Positions 56,130-64,000 of a stretch of DNA of 64,000 nt are shown here, in pieces. The stretch's first letter is position 1; each line of letters opens with the position of its first letter. This DNA comes from DAMBHY01 sp032068765 (GTDB taxonomy: Bacteria; Bacteroidota; Bacteroidia; Bacteroidales; Dysgonomonadaceae). The DNA is taken from assembly GCA_032068765.1 (NCBI GenBank), contig DAMBHY010000004.1:62001-126000 (forward strand). The letters are read 5' to 3'. Position numbers and translations under genes: made by a program. Below the pieces are notes generated by a model, which was not told the DNA's origin, did no database searches, and was given only the letters and a program-made list of their open reading frames with translations.

Positions 56130-56318
56130 ATGTTCTTTATTTTGGCACTACCATTGCGAAGATTTTTAGGCAAACCAAGTGAAGTATCGAACAATAATCC
56201 GAACCACGGATTGCAAATCCATGGGGACGGGGTTACTACCTCTTTCGGAAACTGTACCCCCGAAGAAAGACAAGCTTATTTAATGGAACTAGATGAAATA
56301 TTGTGTGGCGAAAATTAA
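56130..56318 (+). CDS. Short hypothetical protein with C-terminal Cys pair
   Basis: 62 residues from the ATG at 56130: a short hydrophobic basic start (MFFILALPLRRFLGK), an Asn/Gly-rich middle and FGNCTPEERQAYL...ILCGEN at the end. Nothing recognised. It could be a small secreted peptide of the island or chance; it lies between the cytolysin-like and GLPGLI genes in the same orientation. Confidence 0.4.
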   Translation: MFFILALPLRRFLGKPSEVSNNNPNHGLQIHGDGVTTSFGNCTPEERQAYLMELDEILCGEN

Positions 56319-56328
56319 CAACTTTATT

Positions 56329-56355
56329 AACTACGACCCAGTTAGGGTCGTAGTT
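56329..56355. terminator. Perfect 11-bp hairpin before the GLPGLI gene
   Basis: AACTACGACCC (56329-56339) and GGGTCGTAGTT (56345-56355) around AGTTA. There is no good T-run on the plus strand, so it may attenuate or protect RNA ends instead of terminating. Confidence 0.5.
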
Positions 56356-56375
56356 AAACTATATACTAAATTATT

Positions 56376-57239
56376 ATGAAAAAGATTTATCTGATCATCA
56401 TCCTATTACTCTCTGCTTTTAGTATTTATTCTCAACAAATATCATCTACAAATCCAGATGATATGAAGACAGTAACGGAATCTACTCCAAAAACAACTTT
56501 GGATAATTGTATTTTATCAGTTCAATACAGAATGATAAGTACAAGTGACCCTAAAAAGATTTCTATAAAAAAAGACAACTTCATGCTTTTACAGATTGGA
56601 AAGAAAGTGTCTAAGTTTTTTGATTATTTTACAATGGTCGCAGATTCTATCAGAGATACCAATGCCTATAAAAAAAGACCGGAGATGGAAACAATAAATA
56701 AAACACTGCCTGTATTAAAAGGTACAATTCCTCTCAATGTTATAAAAAACTACGTCGAAAATAATATTACCGTAATTGATAGAATACCCTTAAGAGGTAC
56801 TATTAAATATACAGAAGAAAAAACTTTGCCTAATTGGAAACTTATTAAAGGAAGTGATAAAGTGTGTGGGTATGATTGTAAAAAAGCCACCACCACTTTT
56901 AGAGGTCGAAATTACACTGCATGGTATGCCCCTGAAATTGCCATTAATGAAGGTCCGTGGAAGTTCTGGGGATTACCAGGATTGATTCTCAAAATAGAAG
57001 ATGACAAACAACATTATGTTTTTGAATGTGTGGGAATAGAAAAAACACAAAAAAAGACTCCTATATATACAAAAAAATTAAATTACATAAATACGACTAA
57101 AGACAAATTCGACAAAGCTCTTCGGGCACATTATAGTAATCCAGCGGCAAGCATCGCCAACTCAGGAATGGTGCAAAATTCTATTCCTGGAAGTGCATCG
57201 AAAGCCCGTCCGTATAATCCCATAGAACTAAGCGAGTAG
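56376..57239 (+). CDS. GLPGLI family secreted protein
   Basis: A 287-residue exported protein (signal ends near IYSQ) with the family signature GPWKFWGLPGLILKIED (about 205-221) and the preceding CGYDCKKATTTFRGRNYTAWYAPEI. GLPGLI proteins are common next to TonB-receptor-like barrels in Bacteroidota, as here (3 bases before the next ATG). Function unknown; probably a periplasmic or surface partner of the barrel. Confidence 0.92.
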   Translation: MKKIYLIIILLLSAFSIYSQQISSTNPDDMKTVTESTPKTTLDNCILSVQYRMISTSDPKKISIKKDNFMLLQIGKKVSKFFDYFTMVADSIRDTNAYKKRPEMETINKTLPVLKGTIPLNVIKNYVENNITVIDRIPLRGTIKYTEEKTLPNWKLIKGSDKVCGYDCKKATTTFRGRNYTAWYAPEIAINEGPWKFWGLPGLILKIEDDKQHYVFECVGIEKTQKKTPIYTKKLNYINTTKDKFDKALRAHYSNPAASIANSGMVQNSIPGSASKARPYNPIELSE

Positions 57240-57242
57240 ATT

Positions 57243-59858
57243 ATGAAAAAGTCAGGTTTCCTTCTGCTGTTCCTTATTTTCTCAATAAATATGTTTTCTC
57301 AAAACATTATATCGGGAACAATTACCGACAAGTCGGATAAGAAACCGATTGCCGGAGTAGTAGTTACGCTTACTGATGCGGCAGGAGAGACTATAACTTA
57401 CGATATCTCTAAATCCGACGGCGGTTTCTCGCTAAAAGTAAAAAGCAATGAAGGAAAACTCACCCTCACTACCCGGCTAATGGGATATGATGAGGTGAAA
57501 CGCTCATTGGATAACAAAACACAGAACCTTAATATACAGATGTCAATGGGTGATTTCAAACTCCGTGAGGTAGTGGTGAAATCCAAACCCATATGGAATA
57601 AGGAAGACACCATCGTATACAGCGTAAACGCTTTTAAAACGCTTGGAGACAAAAGCATCGGCGATGTATTGAAGAAACTACCGGGAGTGGAAGTAAGCGC
57701 GAGCGGAAGTGTGAAATATCAGGGAGAAGCTATCAATAAATTTTACATTGAAGGATTGGATTTATTGGAAAAACGGTATGGGATAGCCACTAACAATGTG
57801 CCGGCTGACGCCATCCAGAATGTGGAAATCATAGAAAACCACCAGCCCATCAAAACTCTCAACGCAGAAGTATTCAGCGACAAAGCGGCTATCAATCTTA
57901 AATTGAAAAAAGATAAAATGTCTCGCCCTACGGGTACCGCTACAATCGGTGCGGGATATGCCGATGATATGCTGTGGCTTGCTGAAATATTCGGAATGAG
58001 CATGGCTCGCAAGCAACAATCCATCGTAATGTATAAAGGTAATAATTCTGCAAAGGATATAGCTTCTGAGCTCACCTCGCAGGAAATGTCTATCTCTGAT
58101 TTGGAGGATGCCTCCGGATTTTCGCGGAAATCTCTGCTAAACCCTGCATCTTTCAGTTATCCTCCTATTGAAAAGAAAAGATATTTATTCAACCGCTCTC
58201 ATACTTTATCTGCCAATAATCTATGGAAAACGGGAGAAAACAGTCAATTTCGCATAAACGCTCAATACCTGCACGATGTTCTGCAAGAAAATATTGAAAG
58301 AAAAAGTCAATATTTTCTGTCCGACAGCACCCTTCATATCACCGAGACAAGCCATACTGTGCAACGGTCGAATATAGCTGATATAGCTTTGACTTATACC
58401 GATAACAATAAGCGGTATTACTTAAACAATTCGCTGGTATTGGACGGCGTTTGGAACAAGACCGAGTCCTCCGTTATCATGAATGAATTAGGAGTAAAAC
58501 AGCAATTCAACATACCCGAACATACCCTAAAGAATAACCTCCAATACATTCGACGGAGCGGCAAGAATTTATGGGATTTCACTTCTTACATCGTATATTC
58601 TTCTCAACCGCAAAATTTGAGAATAAATATAGATACTATCCCTTCTGCCCAAAATCAGCAGGTCAATCTATCTCAATTCTATACACGCAACAGCACTTAT
58701 TACAGTTACGGATGGCAAAATTCGTCACTAATGCTCAAAGGAGCGGTAGAGGCATCCTTATCCGGCTATTCTTCGTCGTTGCAACATCCTGTTTTCAAAG
58801 ATACTATATCGACCGACATTAACTCCCATTATCTTCTTTTGGAACTAATTCCGACGTACATCTACAAAAAAGACAAACTGAATATCAACGCGGAGGTGAA
58901 TCTAAGGCAATACAATGTGACTATTGCCCCCACGCAAGGAATCGGCAACTCCGAACATTTTTCATCCTTTCTTCCAAATCCTTCTTTGAAGATTAATTAT
59001 AAAGCTACTCCGATGCTTACGCTCAATGCAAGTTATAGATATATGAAAAGCTTAGGCGATTTCCTAGATTTTACGGATACTTATTTCATGTCTTCTTACC
59101 GCAATTTTCACAAAAGGTCGGGCATTTTATCTCAATCTACCCAACACTCATTCAGATTTGATGTGCGATACCGCAATCCGCTGACTACTTTCTTTTTCAA
59201 CACATCAGCGGGATATATGCCTTCCGAAAGAAATACGGTAATTTCTCAAAGATTTATAGGAAAAGAAGTTGTCGCAACCTATCGTAACGCTTACACACAC
59301 TCTCAAAACTTCTTGTGGAATGCCTATATCGGGAAATATTTATCTGGGATTAGAACAAATATTTCTTTGAACGTAAATTATAATCGCATGGCAGGAGAGC
59401 GTTATCAACAAGATATTCTTTTTCCTTTTGTCTTTTCGGGATGGTCATTCTTTCCAAAAGCCAACATTAAGTTTTCAGACAACTGCTCCGTGGCTTATCA
59501 GTTAATAACCAATAAAGCGATAACTGAAATTACCCTCAAAAACGGGACCAACAAGAACAGCCTTTGGCAGACAGTACAGCAGCTATCGGGCTATTATCTG
59601 ATAGGGAAAAACTGGCAGTTGGACGCCCGTCTTGAACACACCTATAACAAACTTGGCAACAATAACAGTGTGAAAATATTTTTTGCCGATTTGGATTTGT
59701 CATATCGAAATAATCAAATAGAAGTTACGCTTTCGGCTAATAATCTCTTTAACAAAAAAAGCTATGCTTATTCTATATACAACGGGATTGACAAATTTGA
59801 TTACAGTTATCAACTTCGCCCCCGCATGCTGATGATGTCGTTAAGTTACAAATATTAA
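57243..59858 (+). CDS. TonB-dependent-receptor-like outer membrane barrel with CarboxypepD_reg domain
   Basis: An 871-residue outer membrane protein. Signal (1-20), then a carboxypeptidase-regulatory-like Ig domain (about 23-105, NIISGTITDKSDKKPIAGVV), a plug-like domain (about 110-225, SIGDVLKKLPGVEVSASGSV and KFYIEGLDLLE), and a beta-barrel ending in LMMSLSYKY. There is no classic TonB box or SusD partner. Such GLPGLI-linked barrels are of unknown substrate; uptake or peptide export are both possible. Confidence 0.88.
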   Translation: MKKSGFLLLFLIFSINMFSQNIISGTITDKSDKKPIAGVVVTLTDAAGETITYDISKSDGGFSLKVKSNEGKLTLTTRLMGYDEVKRSLDNKTQNLNIQMSMGDFKLREVVVKSKPIWNKEDTIVYSVNAFKTLGDKSIGDVLKKLPGVEVSASGSVKYQGEAINKFYIEGLDLLEKRYGIATNNVPADAIQNVEIIENHQPIKTLNAEVFSDKAAINLKLKKDKMSRPTGTATIGAGYADDMLWLAEIFGMSMARKQQSIVMYKGNNSAKDIASELTSQEMSISDLEDASGFSRKSLLNPASFSYPPIEKKRYLFNRSHTLSANNLWKTGENSQFRINAQYLHDVLQENIERKSQYFLSDSTLHITETSHTVQRSNIADIALTYTDNNKRYYLNNSLVLDGVWNKTESSVIMNELGVKQQFNIPEHTLKNNLQYIRRSGKNLWDFTSYIVYSSQPQNLRINIDTIPSAQNQQVNLSQFYTRNSTYYSYGWQNSSLMLKGAVEASLSGYSSSLQHPVFKDTISTDINSHYLLLELIPTYIYKKDKLNINAEVNLRQYNVTIAPTQGIGNSEHFSSFLPNPSLKINYKATPMLTLNASYRYMKSLGDFLDFTDTYFMSSYRNFHKRSGILSQSTQHSFRFDVRYRNPLTTFFFNTSAGYMPSERNTVISQRFIGKEVVATYRNAYTHSQNFLWNAYIGKYLSGIRTNISLNVNYNRMAGERYQQDILFPFVFSGWSFFPKANIKFSDNCSVAYQLITNKAITEITLKNGTNKNSLWQTVQQLSGYYLIGKNWQLDARLEHTYNKLGNNNSVKIFFADLDLSYRNNQIEVTLSANNLFNKKSYAYSIYNGIDKFDYSYQLRPRMLMMSLSYKY

Positions 59859-60263
59859 GCGCAGGAGTAAAAAAAGAGCAGAGCCTTACAAAGAATGTTA
59901 ATAAAATAGCCGAGGAGTTTTCATGTTTGATTCAGAATACCCTCGTAGTTCCCTAAGGGTAACCTCAGAGTAACCTCAGGTATCAAAAACCGACACAAGG
60001 TTGCAAATTTAGGGAACGAAAACATCATCCTTTAACAAAATATCATACGCTTTAACAGATCTCAGCCAGCAACTATACCAAGACCTAAATCCAAAGGATT
60101 CACACATTTGCAGCTCTACACATTTCGGATAAATATGCGATTACGGACGGAGTCGAACAAAAGACATATCTAAACAAGCCAAAAACAACCTCCACTCAAG
60201 AACACTTATCCACCGCGTTTGCCTCATGAATAAAAAACCACTACTTTTGGTAAAAATTATCAG
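59859..60263. other. Intergenic region before maf
   Basis: No gene in 405 bases. It includes the direct repeat GTAACCTCAG at about 59959-59980 next to CCCTAAGGG, and the maf promoter at its right end. No terminator with a T-run is obvious for the barrel gene. Confidence 0.55.
60218..60249 (+). promoter_or_regulatory. maf promoter, full consensus
   Basis: TTTG (60218-60221), 20 bases, TACTTTTG (60242-60249), 14 bases before the maf ATG: an exact Bacteroidota promoter. Confidence 0.7.
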
Positions 60264-60854
60264 ATGATGCATTCAGACTATCATATTATACTGGCATCCA
60301 ATTCGCCACGCAGAAAGGAACTATTATCAGGGTTGGATATTCCTTACGAAGTATTTACGCTGCCCGATATTCCGGAAAACTATCCCGACACAATGGATAA
60401 GGAAAAAGTATCGGAATATCTATCGTTGCAAAAAGCGAAAGCTTACCAACATATTTTGAAAGATGACACTCTGCTCATTACTGCCGACACCATCGTGCTT
60501 TTGGGTGAAATCATTTTAGAAAAACCCAAGGACGCAGAAGATGCGAAACGTATGCTCCGCATGCTTTCGGGCAAAACACACAAAGTCATAACGGGGGTAT
60601 CGATAACAACCAAAGAGAAACAAAAGACATTTTCGGACACCGCGCTCGTAACATTCGAAAATCTTACCGATGAAGAGATTGAATATTACGTGCAGAAATA
60701 CAAACCTTTTGACAAGGCGGGTGCTTATGGTGTGCAGGAATGGATTGGTTATGTGGCGGTGAAACGGATTGAGGGCTCTTATTTTAATGTGATGGGGTTG
60801 CCGATACATAGCGTGTATCAGTCGCTTAAAGCATTTGGTGTTCAGATGATTTGA
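60264..60854 (+). CDS. maf: Maf-type nucleoside triphosphate pyrophosphatase
   Basis: A 196-residue house-cleaning enzyme hydrolysing dTTP/UTP or modified nucleotides. Seen: ILASNSPRRKELLSGL (9-24), ITADTIVLLGE, KPKDAEDAKRMLRMLSGKTH and the C-terminal DKAGAYGVQEWIGYVAV with IEGSYFNVMGLPI. Two tandem ATGs make the first residue uncertain by one codon. Confidence 0.94.
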   Translation: MMHSDYHIILASNSPRRKELLSGLDIPYEVFTLPDIPENYPDTMDKEKVSEYLSLQKAKAYQHILKDDTLLITADTIVLLGEIILEKPKDAEDAKRMLRMLSGKTHKVITGVSITTKEKQKTFSDTALVTFENLTDEEIEYYVQKYKPFDKAGAYGVQEWIGYVAVKRIEGSYFNVMGLPIHSVYQSLKAFGVQMI

Positions 60855-60880
60855 CATCAAACTGAAAACCATTATCTTTG
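60850..60880 (+). promoter_or_regulatory. Aspartokinase promoter, full consensus, overlapping maf stop
   Basis: TTTG (60850-60853), 19 bases, TATCTTTG (60873-60880). The -33 box overlaps the maf stop codon. Confidence 0.65.
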
Positions 60881-60935
60881 CAATGATGGAAGCGTAAACC
60901 CGCAACCCGTAACTCGTAACTCGTAAATAAACAAC

Positions 60936-62321
60936 ATGCTAACAGTAGAAAAAATTGGCGGAACATCCATGTCGCAGTTTCAGGATGTGCTACAAAACAT
61001 AATTAAAGGTAACCGGAAAGGCGAAGAATTGTACAACCGCATCTTTGTAGTATCGGCATATAACAATGTGACTAACTGGCTGTTGGAACACAAGAAGACG
61101 GGCGAACCCGGCATTTACAACAAATTCCTCAACGGCGAAGATTACAGCAGTGCGCTGGATGCTTTTGCCCAGAGACTGCTGCTCATCAACGACGGATTTG
61201 CAGACATAGGACTCGATTTGAAAGAAGCGCGCGACTTTATCCGCTTCCGCATCGATCAGGCTAAAACGATACTCTACAGTTTGAGCAAAGTGTTGGCATC
61301 TGGTTACGTGAATATGGATGATATCCATCTTGCAGCCCGAGAAATTCTTGCCTCCATCGGCGAGGCACATTCGGGATGGAATTCGGTAAATATCCTTGTT
61401 AACAACGGCATCAACGCGCGATTTATCGACCTGAGCGGTTTCAACGACAATGAGGTGCTGACTATTGACGAACGTATTCACAAAGAATTTGAAGGTATTG
61501 ATTTCAGCAAGATGCTTTGCATTGCTACAGGATATACAAAAGGGACTGAAGGTATCATGCGCGCTTTCGATCGTGGTTATTCGGAAGTGACGTTCAGCAA
61601 AATTGCAGTAGAGGTAAAAGCAGACGAAGCCGTTATCCACAAAGAATATCACCTTTCTAGCGCCGACCCTAAAATTGTGGGCGTTGAAAACAGCATTCCC
61701 GTTGGTCATACCAATTACATCATTGCCGATCAGTTGGCAGATATAGGCATGGAAGCCATCCACCCAAAAGCGGCAAAACCATTGGAACTAGCAGGAATCA
61801 ATATCCGCATCAAAAATACTTTTGAGCCAAATCACCCGGGTACGGTCATCACGCGTGACTACATCTCTCCCACTCCGAGGGTGGAAATCGTTTCGGGTTC
61901 GCGCAAAGTACTTGCCATCGAAGTGCACGACCCCATGATGGTGGGCGAAGTTGGTTTTGATGCACGCATCATGTCCTACTTCCAAAAACACCAAGTGAGC
62001 TACATCCTCAAATCTACCAATGCCAACTCTATCACCATCGTCGTATGGGAAAATGAAAAGGCATATACACTAGCGGAAGAATTGAAGAGTGTTTTCTACT
62101 CTGTGAGGTTAGAACCGATGGCCATCGTATGCGCAATGGGTACAAACATTGCACTTCCCGGATTTCTCTATCACGCTACCAAAGCATTGTACGAACAAGG
62201 TATCAACATCGAAAGCATTGCACAGTCACTTGCTCAGGTCAATATGCAGTTCATCATCAAACGCGAACGTTATGAAGATGCAGTAGTGGCTCTGAATAAG
62301 GAGTTGTGTATTATTAGCTAA
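60936..62321 (+). CDS. Aspartate kinase, Ask_Ect-like
   Basis: A 461-residue kinase making aspartyl phosphate for the lysine, threonine and methionine pathways. It opens TVEKIGGTSMSQFQDV, the variant seen in the ectoine-type (Ask_Ect) aspartokinases instead of the usual KFGGTSV; YTKGTEGIMRAFDRGYSEVTFS forms the substrate/ATP region. The last 150 residues hold two ACT-type domains (from about 305). No ectoine genes are in view, so the ectoine link is by sequence type only. Leader of about 50 nt has GTAACTCGTAACTCG-type repeats. Confidence 0.88.
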   Translation: MLTVEKIGGTSMSQFQDVLQNIIKGNRKGEELYNRIFVVSAYNNVTNWLLEHKKTGEPGIYNKFLNGEDYSSALDAFAQRLLLINDGFADIGLDLKEARDFIRFRIDQAKTILYSLSKVLASGYVNMDDIHLAAREILASIGEAHSGWNSVNILVNNGINARFIDLSGFNDNEVLTIDERIHKEFEGIDFSKMLCIATGYTKGTEGIMRAFDRGYSEVTFSKIAVEVKADEAVIHKEYHLSSADPKIVGVENSIPVGHTNYIIADQLADIGMEAIHPKAAKPLELAGINIRIKNTFEPNHPGTVITRDYISPTPRVEIVSGSRKVLAIEVHDPMMVGEVGFDARIMSYFQKHQVSYILKSTNANSITIVVWENEKAYTLAEELKSVFYSVRLEPMAIVCAMGTNIALPGFLYHATKALYEQGINIESIAQSLAQVNMQFIIKRERYEDAVVALNKELCIIS

Positions 62322-62501
62322 ACAATTTATAGGCGAAAGATTTGCAATAAGTCTTCCGGCTTTCCTCATCGTACTTTTAGCAGCATCGTTGCTGACAAAA
62401 GGTTCTAAAGGCGCGGAAAAAAGGGAAGAATATTTGTGCATGCGCCACAGCAAATTGAATAGCACGCGAAAATCCGAAAGTGGAATATAACAATTAACAT
62501 T

Positions 62502-63776
62502 ATGTATAAATTATCTATTTTTTTAAGCTTTGCTGTGGGGGCTTTCACTTTAATGTCTTGCAATTCGAGCCAGAATTTGGGTGTGTCTGCATCAACAAAG
62601 CAAGTTTCAAAAACCAAAAATTTGTCTTTAGTTGCAGAAGAAATTCATAATGCAATCTTCTCTGTAGACTCACATACAGACACACCTTTGAATTTTATCT
62701 ACAAAGATTTTAATGTTACAAAAGACAACAGCCTCTTATATCCTCGTTCGTGCGTTGATTTTCCGCGTATGCGGCAAGGACGATTGGATGGCGTTTTCTT
62801 GGCAGCTTTCGTAGGACAAGGAAAAAGAAACCCTGAAGGGGATATGCGTGCTTTTAATCGTGTAAATCAGATAATTGATTCAATAAATTCTGTAGTAAAT
62901 CATAATACTTCGCTCTGCGGTTTAGCGCTAAATGCATCTGACGCATATAGATTGAAGAAAGAAAACAAAATTGCAGTTTTTATCGGTATTGAGAATGGTT
63001 ATGCATTGGGAAATGATATCAAGAACATCAAATATTTTTACGATAAAGGTGCCCGATACATAACACTGTGCCATACTAAGAATAATGATGTTTGCACAAG
63101 TTCTACCGATGACACACAAGGCCAAGGGCTGAGTGAATTTGGCAAACAAGCAGTAAAAGAGATGAACCGCTTGGGAATGATGATTGACGTATCACATATT
63201 TCGGACAAAAGTTTTTATGATGTGTTGGCACTGACAAAAGCTCCGATAATTGCTTCTCATTCCTGTTCACGCGCCATATGCAATAATCCCCGCAACTTAA
63301 CAGACGATATGCTGAAAGCTCTGGCCAAAAATGGAGGAGTTATTCAAATGTGTATCTTGAGTGATTATGTGAAAAATGCTGCTCCAAATCCTGAAAGAGA
63401 TAACGCTTTAAAAGCATTAAGAGAAAAATACAAAGACTACGAAAGTATGTCTGAGCAAGAGCGTGCAAAGGTTCATCAGGAATATGAAATCATCGAATCC
63501 AGATACCCAGGTGAGCTAGCCACAGTAGCCGATGCGGTAGATCATATCGATCACATGGTGAAGTTAATCGGGATTGAGCATGTTGGGATTGGAACAGATT
63601 TTGATGGCGGCGGAGGATTGAAAGACTGCAAAGATGCAAGCCAATTGAAAAATATTACTGTTGAACTTTTGAGGAGAGGATACAGCAAAGAACAAATTAA
63701 ATTAATCTGGGGAGGAAATCTTTTGCGTGTAATGAACGAAGTTGCATCAAAAGCTTCTGCTCACGCTACCGCATGA
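62502..63776 (+). CDS. Membrane dipeptidase (peptidase M19) lipoprotein
   Basis: A 424-residue zinc dipeptidase of the renal dipeptidase family, lipid-anchored (LMSC). Metal and active-site motifs: VDSHTDTPLNF (about 52-62), IGIENGYALG, MMIDVSHISDKS, ASHSCSRAICNNPRNL, and IGTDFDGGGGLKD. Full length. The last codons (AHATA and the TGA stop) lie inside a repeat that recurs 154 bases downstream, so the C-terminus has been set by repeat insertion or recombination. Confidence 0.92.
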   Translation: MYKLSIFLSFAVGAFTLMSCNSSQNLGVSASTKQVSKTKNLSLVAEEIHNAIFSVDSHTDTPLNFIYKDFNVTKDNSLLYPRSCVDFPRMRQGRLDGVFLAAFVGQGKRNPEGDMRAFNRVNQIIDSINSVVNHNTSLCGLALNASDAYRLKKENKIAVFIGIENGYALGNDIKNIKYFYDKGARYITLCHTKNNDVCTSSTDDTQGQGLSEFGKQAVKEMNRLGMMIDVSHISDKSFYDVLALTKAPIIASHSCSRAICNNPRNLTDDMLKALAKNGGVIQMCILSDYVKNAAPNPERDNALKALREKYKDYESMSEQERAKVHQEYEIIESRYPGELATVADAVDHIDHMVKLIGIEHVGIGTDFDGGGGLKDCKDASQLKNITVELLRRGYSKEQIKLIWGGNLLRVMNEVASKASAHATA

Positions 63777-64000
63777 GTCCCTCGTGTGGTTTTATGAATC
63801 CAAACGTCCTGAGCAAGTTAATTTGTCCTTTCAGGACGCTGCAGAAATTGTAATATCAGACCCGAGGCGTTGCCGTCGGGCTTAATTTAAAAAGGCTTTC
63901 AGCCTATAATCCCACTCCGCTACCGCATGAGTCCTTCGTGTGGTTTTATAAATACAAATGTCCTGAAAGGACAAATAAATTCAGCCCAAAGCAACACGTT
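63764..64000. repeat. REP-like repeat cluster
   Basis: No gene after 63776. A block of about 50 bp starting CGCTACCGCATGAGTCC occurs at 63764 and again at 63918 with about four mismatches. Between and around them are short hairpins: GTCCTTTCAGGAC (63825-63837), CCCGA...TCGGG near 63862-63881, AGGCTTTCAGCCT near 63892-63904, and GTCCTGAAAGGAC (63960-63972). No transposase is present; looks like non-autonomous palindromic intergenic repeats. Confidence 0.75.

Noticed and set aside
60004..60011. Minus-strand -7 box (TAAATTTG) suggesting a transcript before maf
   Set aside because: No matching -33 element and no terminator or gene downstream on that strand.
60990..61763. 257-codon minus-strand frame within the aspartokinase gene
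   Set aside because: Antisense to a conserved enzyme, with composition typical of a shadow frame.
63777..64000. Insertion sequence at the right end
   Set aside because: Repeats and hairpins are present but no transposase frame or terminal inverted repeats.

Overview
The window is low-GC DNA from a fermentative member of the Bacteroidota, most likely order Bacteroidales. Evidence: promoters of the TTTG / TAnnTTTG type with TTTG-N19-20-TAnnTTTG spacing, many lipoprotein signals, and families typical of this phylum (GLPGLI, DUF3244, DUF4252, DUF4301, CarboxypepD_reg-type TonB receptor, Bacteroidota LptD, PiT fused to a PhoU-like tail). A three-gene fumarate reductase/succinate dehydrogenase of the b558 type fits anaerobic fumarate respiration. 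Genus cannot be told from the window.

1-46.3 kb is mostly ordinary chromosome. In order: a DUF4369/thioredoxin-like lipoprotein, a family 2 glycosyltransferase, upp, lptD, rarA, a zinc-ribbon membrane protein, gnd, a pseudophosphatase-like lipoprotein, a DEAD-box helicase, tRNA-Pro(CGG), ridA-yccF, a dead four-helix-bundle gene, a cbpA-cbpM-recN-rlmB run, DUF2141 and DUF4301 genes, dnaK, an Lrp regulator, xseA-xseB-ispD, an ECF sigma/anti-sigma/DUF4252 cassette, pepD, rsmA, corA, trpS with two acyltransferase-fold genes, frdCAB, a small barrel protein with priA, an EamA transporter, PiT with an S4 protein, and a ComB-like phosphatase. Strong intrinsic terminators separate many units.

46.4-59.9 kb is an accessory island, mostly very AT-rich and on the plus strand. 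It opens with a membrane-anchored TPR/LuxR-type regulator and closes with a GLPGLI protein and a TonB-receptor-like barrel. Between them lie many small lipoproteins. Two look like pore formers: an aerolysin/ETX-MTX2-like lipoprotein with a trefoil-like front (48746-50032), and a cholesterol-dependent-cytolysin-like lipoprotein without the membrane-binding domain 4 (55073-56110). Two more lipoproteins end in short Cys-containing hydrophobic tails, each followed by a small membrane protein, an arrangement like toxin plus immunity. The island also has three broken genes, a minus-strand small-RNA candidate (about 52028-52115), and a 252-bp array of twelve 21-bp units whose A/T tracts are spaced two helical turns apart, just upstream of the cytolysin-like gene. 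This island is the best candidate for an undescribed system: a possible surface toxin/antagonism locus.

60.2-64 kb returns to core genes: maf, an Ask_Ect-like aspartokinase and an M19 dipeptidase lipoprotein. The last gene ends inside one copy of a REP-like repeat that fills the final 230 bases.
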